From Tetracentron sinense (lineage: Eukaryota; Streptophyta; Magnoliopsida; Trochodendrales; Trochodendraceae), in the NCBI GenBank assembly GCA_015143295.1, contig CM026556.1, positions 19,158,547 through 19,222,546 on the forward strand: a DNA stretch of 64,000 bases, read 5' to 3'. The notes under the pieces are model-generated. The model did not search any database. It saw nothing but the letters and a program-made list of their open reading frames with translations, and was not told the DNA's origin. Position numbers and translations under genes: made by a program. This document shows, in pieces, positions 34,601-49,600 of the stretch; position 1 is the first letter of the stretch, and every line of letters begins with the position of its first letter.

Positions 34601-37600
34601 CATCTAGCAATCCATTACCTCAAAAATCTTCTCTAGCTGTATAGCCCACCTTTCCGCTTCTAATGAACCAGAGCACCTTCAAAGGAAGGTGGATTCAACC
34701 CCTTAATTCTGTCTACAATCTGATGATTGTCAATCACTGGCTCAATCTGCATATTGTTGTTTTGCAACTACTTCTGGAAAATAGCAGTCATACTCTTCAA
34801 AGCCTTGAAAATGTCTTCTATACTAGTATATCTCCTCATTGCAAAATATTTGTTTACACAACACTTAGTATTAATATGTCACTAACTCATCTATCTAGAC
34901 TTGTCTTTCACACTTTAGGTATCTAAAACCTAGTGCTCTAATACCACAACTGTCATACCCTAAGTCCCAGATTTTCCAAATCTCGAGGCGCAACATCATA
35001 GCAGATCAAATATGGTTAAAACAAAAGTGAATCACATTCATTCCTTTCTTTTCAATTACTCAAACCATATGATCTTACTGAGTAAAACTAAAAGATGATT
35101 TCCATTCCTAAATATATACAATTAACATCTAAATTTCTTAAACATTATACACATCTCACAAGTCACACTCAAGACACTGAGACCAGTTTACCTCTAAAAA
35201 TCCAAGGCCTCACCTCTTGAACCCTATACACCAAAAAGCTACCTCCTTTTATGATTGCTCTTTTTGCAAAATGGTGTATAAAAGAAGAGTGAGCTTGACA
35301 ACTCAGCAAGTAAATAGTCATATTCAATGGGGTCCAAACTAGATTAAAATAACTATTTAAAAATTTATATCATTTAAAAGAAATCACATAAACCTAAATG
35401 AAGTAGAAAATAAAGACAATTCCTCATAATTGATTCTAAATTGTCGAAAATTCACGGTCTAAATTTAGGTTATTGATGAAAATAGTTGGGCACACATATA
35501 GATGCACAGGTTCCATATAGTTAACGGGTGCACCGACTACTGAGTGCAACCTCAACTGATTTAGGGCTTATAGCTGGATCAAAAGTGGTCCAAATCAAAT
35601 AATTACCTAGCTAGGTCCACATGTTTAGGGTCTTTCACCCAAAGGCTTTCTATCACTCTTATCACATATACGGAGAAACTCATAAACAACAAAATCAAAT
35701 ATCATATATACACATTAAATCACTTTGGGAGCCAAATTAAAAAATCACATCAAATACTCCAAATAAGATCTTATAAATTCACGTTGAATCTTATCAAATC
35801 ACTAAATAGGTTTCCATATAAATAAAAGCACACATGTCCAAACCAGATTTTTGAATAACATATGATACATGTCCAAACTGATTTTCCATATCATGTGATA
35901 CAAAATAGTTGTTTATATGCATAATCAGATGCTATATAAAATTCTGATTCGAACACAATACTTAAAAGAACTATTTCTAATTTAGAAGTAGCTTACAAAA
36001 TTAATTATTTAAACAATAAAACTCTAATTTTTTAATTAACCGCTAAATTCATAAAAGATTAAAATCACTTAAAATCGGCAAAAGAAATCCCTTTTAGGGT
36101 CTAACAAGTTCTTTAATTAAACAAGTAAATCTTAAATTGACTAAACCTTAATTAGACAACTAGACCCTGAATTGAATGACTAATTACTTACCCTGATGTT
36201 GCAGAGTTTTCAACAAATCGGCAGATTTAGGATTTTTGTTTCTCTTTTTTCCTTTCCTTTCCTTTTTTTTTTCTTTCTTCTTTCCTTTCCTTTCTTCTTC
36301 TTTTTTCTTTCTTCTTTCCTTTCTTCTTTTTCCTTTCTTTCCTTTCTTCTTTTTCCTTTTTCCTTTCTGTCCTTTTTTCCCAGTAAGCCTACTATACTTG
36401 AGAACTGAGAGTTTAAAAACTCTCTTAAGTTGATACCCACATGTGGGTGGGTTTACCACCAAACAACACATATCCTTAATTCATCTAATTTACTATTTAC
36501 CCCTTGTCTTTTAACTTTATTTTATTCAAGCCCTTAATTCAAAGAATAATTATAATTAATTCCCTTAGTTATTAATTAATATATATATTTTCCAAACCCT
36601 TCACTAGAATGGTCATTTCTGCTACTTTCGGAATTTCGAAATTCTGCTCTGATTGACCGATGTTGTTAACTGAAGTTTGAAATTCTTAGGGTCACTCCTT
36701 CCAATGTATGTATATATATATTCTTAACTCACATACTTTTAAAGATTTTAAATATGTTTGTACCTAACAACACATTATCTGATAATCGAAAGTCTGGTCA
36801 TTACAATATTTGCATTTCATCGGGGAATTTAGTCTTTTTATTACTGTTTATTATTATTTTTCCTCAAATTCCGTATGGATATATTATGTTTCATCAAATT
36901 TTAGGTGGTAATTGAGCTTAAGATTTGTCCATTGTAGTTCATCTGTATGAGCTGTATGTGGGTAACTGACTTGGACGAAGGTGGGCAGTACTGAAGAATT
37001 GATTGATCCATTGCATGATTCTATGTTCTTCATGCAGCCATTTCTGAATTTCTAATAAATCCTAAAGTATAATATCATTGGTACTGGATGATCTGTAGAG
37101 GAGTAAGTCAGACATGGGCAAGATATCAGTAAGGTGCTTCGTAAATTCATGACCGAAAGCTATTGTAGACTGGTAGTGGAGGTAGCACATATATATATAT
37201 ATTTACTAATTCTTGATTACAGGCAATTTTAATAATATTCCATTTCCAAATGCAATGAATTAAATGTGTAGCATCTAATCTTCATTTTCTTACGTTGCGA
37301 AGTTAAAAAGGTGGAGTAGGTTGACATTGTGGCAAAACTTCAACTATTATTGATGAATATAGAACTATAATCGGAAAAATTCAAAAATACATATTCTATT
37401 ATTAATGTGCTACATAGAACTGTGAACAAAAAAGCCATAAATGAAAAATTGAAATACTTATTTCTTGTTCATTGGCTCAGACTTCTAACAACATACATTG
37501 TTTGTTTGACTTAGTGGGATACCAAACTAAAGCATGCATTGACTCTTTTGTTGGGACCAATGTCCGTACGATGGAAGATGAAGTCTCAAAGAGAGTTGAT

Positions 37601-40600
37601 ATGTATGTAAACATGCTCCTGCCAAGTGCTGAACAATGCGAAGATGAAGGGGTAATTTATGCTCTATGCATAGTTCTTTTATTGTATTTTGTTCTGTTCC
37701 CGAAAAGATAATGCAGAGCTATTTGTTTTTGTAACAAGCATTAGATCTTAGTGAGGTGAATATTGATAGAGGATTGGGTGTTATTGTATGCTACTATGCT
37801 TACAAGGAGCTTTTGTAATTACATCTGGCCCGTAGCTGTTCAATTTTATTTTTTGTGTATATATTGTGATTCTCAAACCAGTGCAAGAGAAATATACATA
37901 GTAGCACTCTCATGCTGATGACATTGTGAGAGCCTGAAAACTTAGGATTGGATTCGAACCTTGTTGGTATGTTTGAACTTTGAAGCACAGATCACCCTTC
38001 CATTGAGTTATGGGCTTGAATCCCAAAAGATTTGAGCTCAAATTAAACTAAAAAATATCACTGCTAATTGAGTTTGTGGGAATATAATATCCCCTAAGCG
38101 CATACTAGCACACGTCATGTAACAAAATGATTTTTACCTGAAATACTAACACATATCATATGACCTATTGAACCAAAGTAGCAGTCTACCAAAATATACC
38201 AGTCCTTAAATGCAAGGTTCTGAATGTCGATATCGTGGGATACGTCACACCTTGGAAAAAGATATATCGTGGGATATATCACATTTTTTGGGGGGGATTC
38301 TGTTTTGTTGTCTATGCCTAAGATAATGCTATTTATATGTTTAGATCCTCTCCACTAATTCCAAGGTATTGTCGTATGGAACAAAAAGGTGGATTCTCTA
38401 TAGTCCAACTCCATGTCTTTCCTCTTCCCCTACCTCCAACAGTCCAACTACAACGTGAAAGTGATAAAATGGAAATTCGACCACGAAGGAATGCATCCAC
38501 CCATAAAGGAAGGATGACTTTGTATCACACCTTCTATAACTGAAAAAATAAACACAAGTACATAACAACATTAAATGGGAAAATGCCTTTCCAGGCCAAA
38601 ATCTCCAAGAAGGACATCACTAATTTCACTGAACTATGAGTTGGCATGTATTTTGTATGTATATAGTGTTATTTTATCACTCTGCAAGTAATTTGTTTTA
38701 AAGAAGATATACTATATCTTTGTTTTCTATTTTTTTTCATCCTAGTAATTTCTTTATTGTGCTTTAGGTCAGCATCAAAGTCAAAATTACTGCTGGAACT
38801 CCAGTCAAGACAGTCGTTTTACAAGAGGTTATAGCTTTCCAAGCAACTTGGGTGATACTCGATAGGTATGTACTTTTATTTTCTTCTTTGTGATGTATGC
38901 GATTTTGATGCATGTAAATGATTTCTTTAGTTTGTTTATTTTCAACTTCAATCCAATGTGCAGCTCCATGGATGCCTTTTTGCTTTTGTTGGATTTTTTT
39001 TTTTTGTTGTTAATCACTTCATGTTTGTGAGTCTTCATAGTGCTTATGGATAAAACCAGCCAAATATAAAGGGAAAGGAGGAAGAAGAAGAGAGGAGAAA
39101 GGAGCAACAAAAATAAAAGAGAAGAAAAAAGTTCCTACTAGGGCTGGATGTCCAACCTTATGGCACTTTCCACTCTAAATCTTTAATGAAAAAAATGAAA
39201 TTACAATGTCAAAAAGGATAAATAAAATATGTAAAAGACCAATTTGCTCCTGTTACTTGAAACCACTGTTTTAAAAGGCATGCGAGGCTTAGTGGCTTAC
39301 GTCTTAAGGCTCGTCTTGAGGCTTAAATCTCATGAGTCTAACGCCTCAAACCTTGAGACTCACTTTATTTCTGAGGAGCGTGCCTCATACATTAATCAGA
39401 AAAAGGGTTCTAGCCACATAACCGAGACTTTAACATTAATTTTTTTAAGGTTTTTGCCTCAAACATTAATCAAAAATAGAGTTCTCACCACATAACTAAG
39501 ACCTAAACATTAAATTGTAAAGTGTGTCTAATATTTTCTTTTATTGATAAAACAAATATTTTTTTTTTATTAGTTTAATTAATTTATTATGTCTAACATA
39601 TTTAGGCTTTTTAAAACCTTGTTGAATATATTTTAATCTATTTTTTTTATAGTAAACTTCGCAACGATTTGGAGCTATTGCCTAACATATATAGGTGGTG
39701 ACTACTTTACAATTGTTTGTAAGAATTCAAAATCCACCACATGATGATTGGACATCATTCAACTTTCAATATATGTATGAATAAAAAAAAAAATCTAAAT
39801 TTCAGCTTTTCATGCCTCTTAAATTTATAGCTAAATAATTTATATAATATTACATATGCATTAATGGAGGTAATTTGGAGGTTTGATTTTCCTTGAAGTG
39901 TCCCCATAGATGTCACACTTGGAGAGAAGACATTAGATGATTGGTTTTCTTTGGACATGGTTCTTCAACAGACCAAAATCCCTAAATTACGATCAACCTC
40001 ACTTGGGATTTTCACCAAACACTTGGTACCCACACACCTTAATAGGTGGAGTACACACTCCTTTCTTTAACACAAGGGTACACACTACACACCCAAGAAA
40101 ACAACAAGGACTCCATCCTCCACCCTCCACTTGCCTTCAATCAACCACCTACTATCAAGCAAACAACTATTTCTTACATCAAAGACTCCATCTACAAGGT
40201 ACAATTCAACTAGCACAATATGTGGCTTCCGATGTCATTAAGAAAACAGCACTATAAACTCAAGAACATCATCCACTAACCTTTTCTTAAGATATATTAG
40301 CGTTAAACTTAAGTTAACAAAGCATTTCCACAAGTTGATCATAAAAAACTAGGGTTTATAGTGTACCCAATAACAACTAGGGGATAAAAACCCTCACAAC
40401 TCCTCCAAAACTTCATGTAATTTGCTTAGGACCACTTTGAAATGATTCCCCCATTTGGAATGATCAATCCTTGTAGAGTTTGTCTCACCAAAAACTGCTG
40501 ACAAGATTGGTGCAAAGCATTTTCTAGAAAACATATTTATCAAGATTTTTTCTTAATCTTCCAAAAATCCACATAACTTATTCAATTCTTATCCAAAAGC

Positions 40601-43600
40601 ATGAAAATAGGAGTAAAAAGCCTCTATAAATGAAGGCCTATAAAATCCATACCTTCAAACAACCTAGGGCTTGCTCATTTCGGAACTACTGTTATGTTAG
40701 CCATAGAGATGGTGACATGGCAAGGCTTTTTCTTCCACTTGTTTTGGCTTGGTTGTAAAGGTAGAAAGTTCCTAAGTAGGTATTGGCTTTGACACCAATT
40801 TGATTTGGAGCTTAGGGTTTGAAGGAAAAAAGGAGGAAGAAGAAGAAGAAAGAGAAAAGGAAAAAAGAGAGTTAAAAGACTTTTGATTAGGTCTCTTCTC
40901 CCTATTATCACTTTTCATTCTAAAAGAAAAGAGTAGCCAATGAGGAAAACAAGAAGTTGGACCCTTAACCAACTAAAGTCCCAAACTACATTTATACACT
41001 AATGACATTACACAACTTACAACAGTATGGACATTCACTTGCCAACATAGTTGGGCTCACATGGATGTTTTTCATTGTTATATAACATGAGAAATCGTCA
41101 TTTTACTAGTTACTTATAATCAAGTGTAGTTAGGTTTCTTTTATAATTATCAACAGTATATCATTTTATTCTAATATATTTAGATATAAGAGTCATCATT
41201 CATACAACTACTCTTGGATTGCTTTTATGTTGTGGCCCACATGGATGTTCTTCATTCTCATGATCATAGTATTAAAACTCGGCAAGTCGACTCGAAACTC
41301 GGCCGAGTTGACTCAACCATGTTTCGAGTCGGGTTTGAGGTAAAACTCGGTTTTGACCCTGAAAACGGAGTAACTCGCCCCGAATTGTCCTGATTCGCCT
41401 GAGTTTTGTACTTTTTTTGTTAAAACAAAAAATCGAGTAAACTGCCTACCCGAGTGACTAAATTATGTTCTTTTTTTGTTAACACACCTCACCCACCCTT
41501 AAGTATAAATACGAAACAAAAGGGGGGTGTTTAGTATATATTGAATTATATATCTCATTTTAGGCATGGTTTATCAATTTTTTTTGAATTTATACCATAT
41601 ATATAGTATTAGAAAAATATTACATATGTCCGAGTTTTAGGTGTCATTACTTGGATGAGTTTTGCCCGAGTTTCCGAGTTGACTCTACTCGGCAAGTTTC
41701 CAAGTTGACTCACTGCTCATGATTAATTATTGTTATATAACATGAGAAATAGTTAATTTTTAGTTACTTCTAACCAAGTCTAGTTAGATTTCTTTTATAA
41801 TTATTAAAAATGTATCCTTTTATTCTAAGAAATTAGAATATAAGAGTCATCATTCTTACAAGCTATTCTCGGATTGCCTTTTTTTATTTATCAAATTGGC
41901 CTAAACAGTATCTAGCAATTCTCACAGGCACCTAAGAAGAGATTTGAAGTTTTACCTAAAACAGATACCTTGCAAGGTTGCATTAATTCAAGATAGCTTG
42001 ACTGTGGAAGTGATGAGGCCTTTTACCACAAATGACACAGATGTTTCAGAACAAAAGTTGTTTTACTCTCTTTGCAAGCCTGTTCAGCGATTGAATGTCG
42101 AAGATAGTGTAAACAATGACCAGTTTATTATTTCTTGCGGAAGCTATTCACCATCTATAAGTTCCCAAGAAAGCTTCGATACCTTTAAGAGAGATTTGAC
42201 ATCTTCTTCCACATCCAAGTCACAGGAGCACAACTTGTATGGGTATGGTAATACTGGGTCTTCTTCTAAGCAAGAAAAATCAGGTCAGTAAGCTTATGTT
42301 ACGTTTAGATAATAGACAAATAACTATTTTATGCTCTAAATTACATCTCTCTCCAAGTCTATTAGAAGTAATCCTTTCTCATGCATCAAAATGTTGCTTT
42401 CTATATCAAAGGCATTGCTTAGGATATATTAATATTCATACTAGGTTTTATTATTTACAAGATTCCATCCATCCTTCCTAATATTGGCATGTTCTATTTT
42501 GAAAATTTCAGGCATGAAATAGTTTTCTGGACTGTGTTTCATTACTAAATATAATCTGTGTGCGAGACACATTTTAGATGCTTAACTTAGTTTTTTGAGA
42601 AAACTGATCCTATATTTGTCTTGGCTTAGTTGAGTGATCACAGTTTACCTGGTCCTGTGCTTCTCTAAAGTTGGCAACCAGATGCCACATGTTCTTTGAG
42701 GTGGGTATATGAGTACCAAAAGATATTCTGAATGTACTACTGAGGAGAAAATAGCTTATTGATTAGCTTTAAATTATTCGGGGGTAGGACTTGTTTATAC
42801 TTCTGAATGGTGTAAAAGGTGCTTGAATGGTTGAAAAGAATTTGGAAAAACTATAATTATTTATTGGAATGAAATTCGACTCAGAATGGACTTGGAACAT
42901 TAATCAAAACTTGATTCAATGAATGGGTTAGGGGGTTTACCCCGACATATAATGTTACTCAAAGAAAGTAGTCAACTGCAAGGTTTTAAATTTTTATATC
43001 GTGGGATTTATTGCAGGATGTTATCGAAATGAAGTATTTTTTTGCTATTTGAGGGAAAAATGAGAAAAAATTGAATTTTTAATTAAAACTTAGCAAATAT
43101 TAAAATAAACGTAATGCGCACACTCAGGGTTCTAGAAAAATGTAAAAATGACAACAATGTAGAAAAGACGAAGTTTAGCGCATGGTTTTAAAAACCGATA
43201 CATTTCTTAATTTTTTTTCTTAATGTTTCCTACGGAATATCCATTTCCATAGTACTGGCCCGAAAGCTACACGTGACATAAAAACTACGTTATTTTTCGA
43301 CACATTTCTTAATGTCTTGGTACATTTTTGGGATTTTTTTCTGTGAAAACCGTTCACTCCTTTGTAATTAATTTTTAATGCAAATATTTGAATACGATAT
43401 TTGAAATTATACATAATTTACTAACTATTAATAAATTGAAAAATGTAATAGGTAACCCATTACATTTAATTGTCCATAATTAGTTGCTAGGGTTTCCAAT
43501 GGGTTAGCTGTCGTTATTAAACTATTTTTGTTATCAAAATACAAAAAAAAATGTATTATTTTTCAAATAAAAATATTAAAAATATGGTTAATTTAGAAAA

Positions 43601-46600
43601 TTAAAAAAAGAAGAAAAAGATCCACATATGCGCATACATTTTATGCATTTTAATTATAATTGTGTAATAAAATCTATTTTTAAATTAGAAAACAATATGT
43701 TAAGCCACATTGTAACGCTATGTGGATGATTCTTATGAATTATGATTCAAGTGATGTGCATATCTTATATTACTATTTGGATCAGTGGATGAGTCTGAAA
43801 ATGCGAGCTTATGACAGATTTCACCATGAAAATGTAAATATTTACTGATATTTGGCTAATATTTTGTGATAAATTGTAAAAAAGATACAGATACTCCCAA
43901 CAGGAGATATTTCACTTCCTGTGAGATGTCGAAATATCGGCCAATATTTAGCAAATGTCAATGATATTTAAAATAATGGTCACAAGAAATCTTATAGTAA
44001 ATTGGATCTGTCCATAAACAAAGAACCCACCTTTAGGGATAGGTAATAAGAAATGGGTACAACAAACAATCCCATGAAATTTTCATGAACAACATAACTT
44101 AATCATTGATTTATATGCCAATAGTAGACATGATATGAAGTGTTAGATCCATTGACCCAACAAATCCGTGACGAAGACATGTCATAGTCAAAATATTTCA
44201 CAGTGGATGGCCGTGCAATGCTCTTGCCTTCACCTAGCCAGAGCTAGCCTAAATGCCACCCATCCTTGTCTGACCCTTAACCTTGAACATCATGATGCAT
44301 GGATATAGGAAACGACTAAACACTGAGCCCCACACACCAAGTCCCCCGCTTCGCTGGCCTACAAATTTCTTTCTGCATTAGACATGACCCTTATTGCCTT
44401 CATCAAGGTCCTCTAGCGGGTGCAATCTTATGCCACTAAAGTCCCTTACTAATCCGGTCATCCATCCAAGCTTGAAATTCTCGAGTACATCATTGGGTCA
44501 TTTAAGGGCCCCTAAGCACAACCGTAGAGAATCTGCCATCAAAGTACTAAGGTTCACCAGCCCACAACAAAAATATTGTCTCTTGTTGTGATGGGCCTAA
44601 ATTTGTAAGCAAATAGTGTGTTTTTCTTCATCCTGTTCTCTTTTTCTCTTTTGTTCCTTTACTCCTAAGGGTTTCAATTTCTACTGGTCCCAACAATAGC
44701 CACAAGACAACCATCATACTAAAGGTCTCCCCAAATACTTAGCCTACTCATTGGGTCAAGTGTCAACCACCGATAACATACATGCAAGGAGATATTCCAA
44801 TTCTTACTCACTGTGCAACACAACATTGTGGATGCAGTCAACTCCTACCAAGAATCCACAACGAACATAATGTGTCAAGCATCACAGTCGTGAGATAGCC
44901 TACTCTGTCTAGCATGGATCCTGACATACATTTAAATCATTTGCTTATGCCCAAATGTATGTCAAACTTATGCTGGGAATTTATTCCATGTTCTTGTGAG
45001 ACATATTTACAAGATTTAGCTCATAAGAAAATTTATGATATAGATAGAATATAATTAGAAAGCTAGTATACATGAAAAACAAAAAAGCAGTATATACTAG
45101 TTGAAAACTAGACATGTCATATTTAACTTTTATATGAGTGTTGTTGTGTTCCCAACACATATGAACGACACAGTTGTCGGACACATCAAATTTTCTGAAA
45201 GTGGAGCGTCCTTTTCAACGTAGGTTGTAAAGGTCATGGATAGAAGTTTTCATGTGAAGAAAAGTCAGATTTTAGAATCACTGTTGGAATTCCTTTTCAC
45301 AACTAATCCTATCACTTATATTTGCTAAATATAATATTTGCACAATTATTTTGTTTGTTTAAATGACACTTCACCCAATTTTCCATGGATTTGAAGTGTT
45401 CATATCTGGGACACACAGATGGGGCAGTAGTGATGAATGACAATAGTGGTGATGGTGATGATAGCACTGTAATTTGCTTAATGCTGCAAAAAAGTTGATG
45501 AAGAAAAAGAGAGTAGATTTGATCTGCAACGGATGCGCATGGTGAGATGTAAGCTTGATATAAGGGTTGTTTATATTGGCACTTGGCCAACAATGAATAT
45601 CTGTATGAGGAGCAACTGTTGTTATTCCCATCTGACATTGTGTTGTATCTGTTTTCCAATTGTTCAGTTCTAATGCTATCTAAAGAACTGATATGATGTG
45701 AGTGTAATATGTTAATTATGATTATCCCTAATTTGGGAGCATGCTATTACCTTCTTTGTCTTTCTTGGATCAGTGCTAGCATCATTATAGTATATTTGTG
45801 TCTTACAGGTAGATATTTAGAAGGGGAAAATAAAAGCCATGCTGGTCCTCGTATCTTCACAAACCAACATAAAAATGTTTTCCAGCAGAGATCTTCAGAA
45901 GCACCAGTTCTTTGTGCTGGTTGTGGGATGAAGACTGTATTGTATATCAAGGAGTCCATGAGATTCAGTTTTTCAGATATTCAAGTTGCGACATCTGACT
46001 TTTCACAAAAGAATTTGATAGGTGAAGGTGGATATGGTCATGTATACAAAGGTCAGCTTAAAGATGGACAGGTCATTGCTGCAAAGGTACGGAAAGAAGC
46101 AAGTACACAAGGATTTACCGAATTCCATTCGGAAGTATATGTCTTAAGCTTTGCACGCCACAAGAACATTGTGATGCTGTTGGGTTATTGTAGCAAGGAG
46201 AACCAGAACATTTTGGTGTATGAATATATCTGTAACATGTCTCTTGAGTGGCACTTATTCAGTAAGTTATCATTTGGATGTCAAATGACCTTGAAGTACG
46301 TTTTATTTCAATGTTTGTTCGCTCCTTTTTAACAAATTTAACTGTTGTTATTTACTACCTTTAATTGTGATTGTGGTTTTTATTGCCTTTTGGGGGTATT
46401 TATAGGTAAATCCGCCACTGTTCTTGAGTGGCACAAAAGACAGGCTATTGCCATTGGAACTGCAAAAGGATTGCGTTTTCTACATGAAGAGTGCCGTGGA
46501 GGTCCAATAATTCATCGCGACTTGCGGCCAAGCAATATACTGCTCACACATGACTTCATTCCCATGGTAAATTTATATACCATATTCCTTTATCTTGACC

Positions 46601-49600
46601 TTTTTCCTGTGTAAATTACAGTCCATAATCCTTTAGCTTTTTTATATTTTTTTTTCTGTCTCTCTTTCTTGAGTCCCAAGCCCGCAGTTTCACACTGTTG
46701 AATTAAGGACAGCAAGGATGGTTGCTTTGTAGTGATAGTAGTCATTATATGGACTAGACCACCGTGCAGACCTCATTCTATTGAGAAGCTCATAAAACTA
46801 GGAACAGATTTGATGCATTCTGATTGAATCCAAAGGTTGGTTCATTTGTTGCCTAGATGTTAGTATAGGCAAAGGCGTTAATATCTACAAGTATGTAGAA
46901 ATAGTTGCTCTTACCCAATGCACGAAACATACTAACGCCTTACAACAGTCCTCTTAATCTGGTGCATGTGTACTAAGTGCTAACCATGCCCAACTCGCAG
47001 AAGTTACTAGGAAGTCAAACCTTTCTTAGTCCCCTTTATTGGAAGCAGCGGAAAGTGGGTCATCAGACTTCACTTATGATTTGATGATTTACTTGGGGAT
47101 AACTCTTTTTGTTCTAACATAATGATTAACTTCTTCGTTCTTTGTTCATATTAAACAAAATTTGTGGACATGTACCTCAGCCTGGTTACCGGATTACCAC
47201 AATCATCTTTTTGTGACTGGAAACTTGGCATTAACCTTTGAAGTAAAGTTTTTCAACTGATAAATTTTTGCAAGCTGTGTGAGCCCTGTTTTGTAGAAAC
47301 ACAATCTTTGAGTCTACAAAGACATGAAAAATGGAGAAAGATAACCAGAAAAGAACAACAAAAACAACCAGTGAAAGAACAAAAGCACACGGTTTATATT
47401 GTTCATCATCTTAGTGTCTACATACATAGGCTAAACAATTTGAGGGAGCATTTGTTATAAACCATGATTACATGATATAAAACTTGCCAATAAGCGTGAA
47501 AGCTAGTGCTTCATTGAGTCACAAACCTGGTCCCCGACTACTGGAATAACAAATCCTAATCGTAACTGAAACTGAACATAAAAGTTCCACCCTATTTAGA
47601 AATTATGCTGTTTTTATGTGGAAAAATACCCCTATATTACACTTCGTCAACTGCCCTCAATCTCCTTGTGGGATGTTAGGAATATTCCAGAAAACAGCCC
47701 AATACAAAAGACCACCCAAGTTCAAAATTATATGTTTGCAGTTTAAACCCCCCCCCCCCATTTTCTTCTTTGGGGTGTAGCCCCCATTCCCTCATCCGAG
47801 GTTGGCGTGTTAAATTTGTTCGGGGTCTTAAGGATATATCATATATGATTTAATTCAAGACAAAAGTAATCTCCACCTTGGTTTAAATTCCATTAGCATC
47901 CTCAAAGATGCTCCTCTATTTTCTCCACATCTCGTAGAGTACCTCAATCAACCTTGTTGAACTATTATCAAGTCCAAGCTAAGCCTAAACTTAAGCACAA
48001 GAACTGACTTTGTCTTCATATCTGTTGGATTCTCAGTGGTTTCAATCTTCGTAGAAGCAACATCTTCATATAGGATTGTCTAGGACTTTGATTATAATGT
48101 TTTGTTACTTCAACAGTCTTGGTTTTCACATGGTAGACTATTTCTTTGCCAAGTCTATTGCACTTTGGTTGTCACAATCTTCATTTTCCATATCCTTCTT
48201 TATGCCCAATTCATCGATCAGTCCTCCCAACCATACATCTTTCTTCACTAGTCACTATGTCAGTCACTATAATGTATTCTGCCTCTATCATAGACAACGA
48301 AATGGTCTACTGTAACATTGAGGCAGCCTACGTGTAGACACATTACATGACACAAACCCACCTGTTGTTTCTTATAACTACTACTATCCATTTTCAGATT
48401 AATGTAAGAAGTTTTGAACTATAATCTGTTCATCACTTCATTTGTTTCAATTGATGTCTTATGTTTACAAATTGGAGGGGGTCGTGGCCTACTACAAAAA
48501 TGTACATGGAAAAGGAATTGTGGCGACCCAAGCTAGATGGGTTACCTTTTGATAGCATCTCTTCGAAGCAGAGGGAGAGTCTGGAGGTCCTTTTGAAGAA
48601 GAAGAGGTCATTCAAGCCATCCGAAGTTTGATGGGGGATAAGGCTCTCGGTCCAGATGGTTTTACTATAGAGTTCTATAGAAAGTGTTGGGAGATTGTGG
48701 GGAGCGATTTTTTGGCAGTTATGCACGAATTTAACATCTCAGGCCGCTTCAACAAGGTGATCAATAACACCTTTGTGGTGTTAATTCCAAAGATAAACGG
48801 AGCGGGGGATATTAAGGATTTTAGACCTATTAGCCTTATTAGTAGCGTGTATAAAATCTTATCGAAAGTGTTGGCCACTAGGATTAAAGACGTGTTGAGC
48901 TCCATTATTTCTCCGCATCAAGGTGCTTTCGTGAGGGGCAAGCAGATATTAGATGGCATCTTTATAGCTAATGAATGTATAGATGATCGCCTCAGATCCG
49001 GCATACCCGGGATCCTCTGTAAAATTGATTTGGAAAAGGCATACAATCATGTGAGTTGAGAGTTTTTGGGCTACATGTTGAGTAAATTGGGGTTCGGCCC
49101 CAAATGGTGTCAGTGGATGCGTTGTTGCTATTCGTCAGTTTCCTTTTCCATTCTGGTGAATGGCAGTCCAGTGGGTTACTTTCAAAGCTCAAGGGGTCTC
49201 AGGCAAGAAGATCCGCTTTCTCCTTTTCTCTTCATCATAGTGGTGGAAGTGCTAAGTAGAATGTTGTCTGGAGCAGATGATTTTTGTTTTCGAAGGATTC
49301 AGGGTAGGGCCGGAAAGGTTGTGTGTTTCCCACCTCCAGTTTGCTGATGACACGTTGATTTTCTGTCGATCCGCGAGAAGACAACTTCTTCAGCTTAGAT
49401 GCTTATTCTGATGCTTTGAGGCAGTGTCGGGATTGAAGATCAATTTGTCTAAAAGTGAAATTGTGGCAGTAGGAGGGGTCACAGAGGTGGAGGAGTTGGC
49501 TGGTTGTTTAGGGTGCAAAGTGGGATATCTCCTGACAACTTATCTAAGAATGCCCTTGGGATCAAGTTATAAGACTTCCTCGGTTTGGAGTCCGGTTCTA

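Larger units (their letters stand above)
32330..36805 (-). mobile_element. Broken Ty3/gypsy element, Tekay-like, in intron 1 (fossil)
   Basis: In minus orientation: 5' LTR (34951-36805), primer-binding site, gag remnant (34400-33900) and protease/reverse transcriptase/RNase H remnants (33870-32390), with [17 protein letters not shown] and [16 protein letters not shown]. Integrase and the 3' LTR are absent. It is related to but clearly older than the element at 5045-13364, with many breaks. Confidence 0.85.
31823..37514 (+). other. Kinase intron 1 (5.7 kb) with gypsy insertion
   Basis: Donor AA|GTGAGT, acceptor GACTTAG|TGGG. About 4.5 kb is the reversed gypsy fragment (32330-36805). The rest is AT-rich, with a short AT dinucleotide run at about 37190. 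Confidence 0.8.
38866..41927 (+). other. Kinase intron 3 (3.1 kb) with small repeats
   Basis: It contains a GCCTCAAAC-type direct repeat of about 60 bp (39380-39440 and 39456-39515), a possible LTR remnant (39912-41005) and a hAT-like MITE (41265-41715) between halves of a diverged tandem duplication (41040-41260 and 41720-41890). Confidence 0.6.

Noticed and set aside
36196-36471. Lys/Glu-rich and Phe/Ser-rich proteins
   Set aside because: Low-complexity polypyrimidine microsatellite within an LTR.
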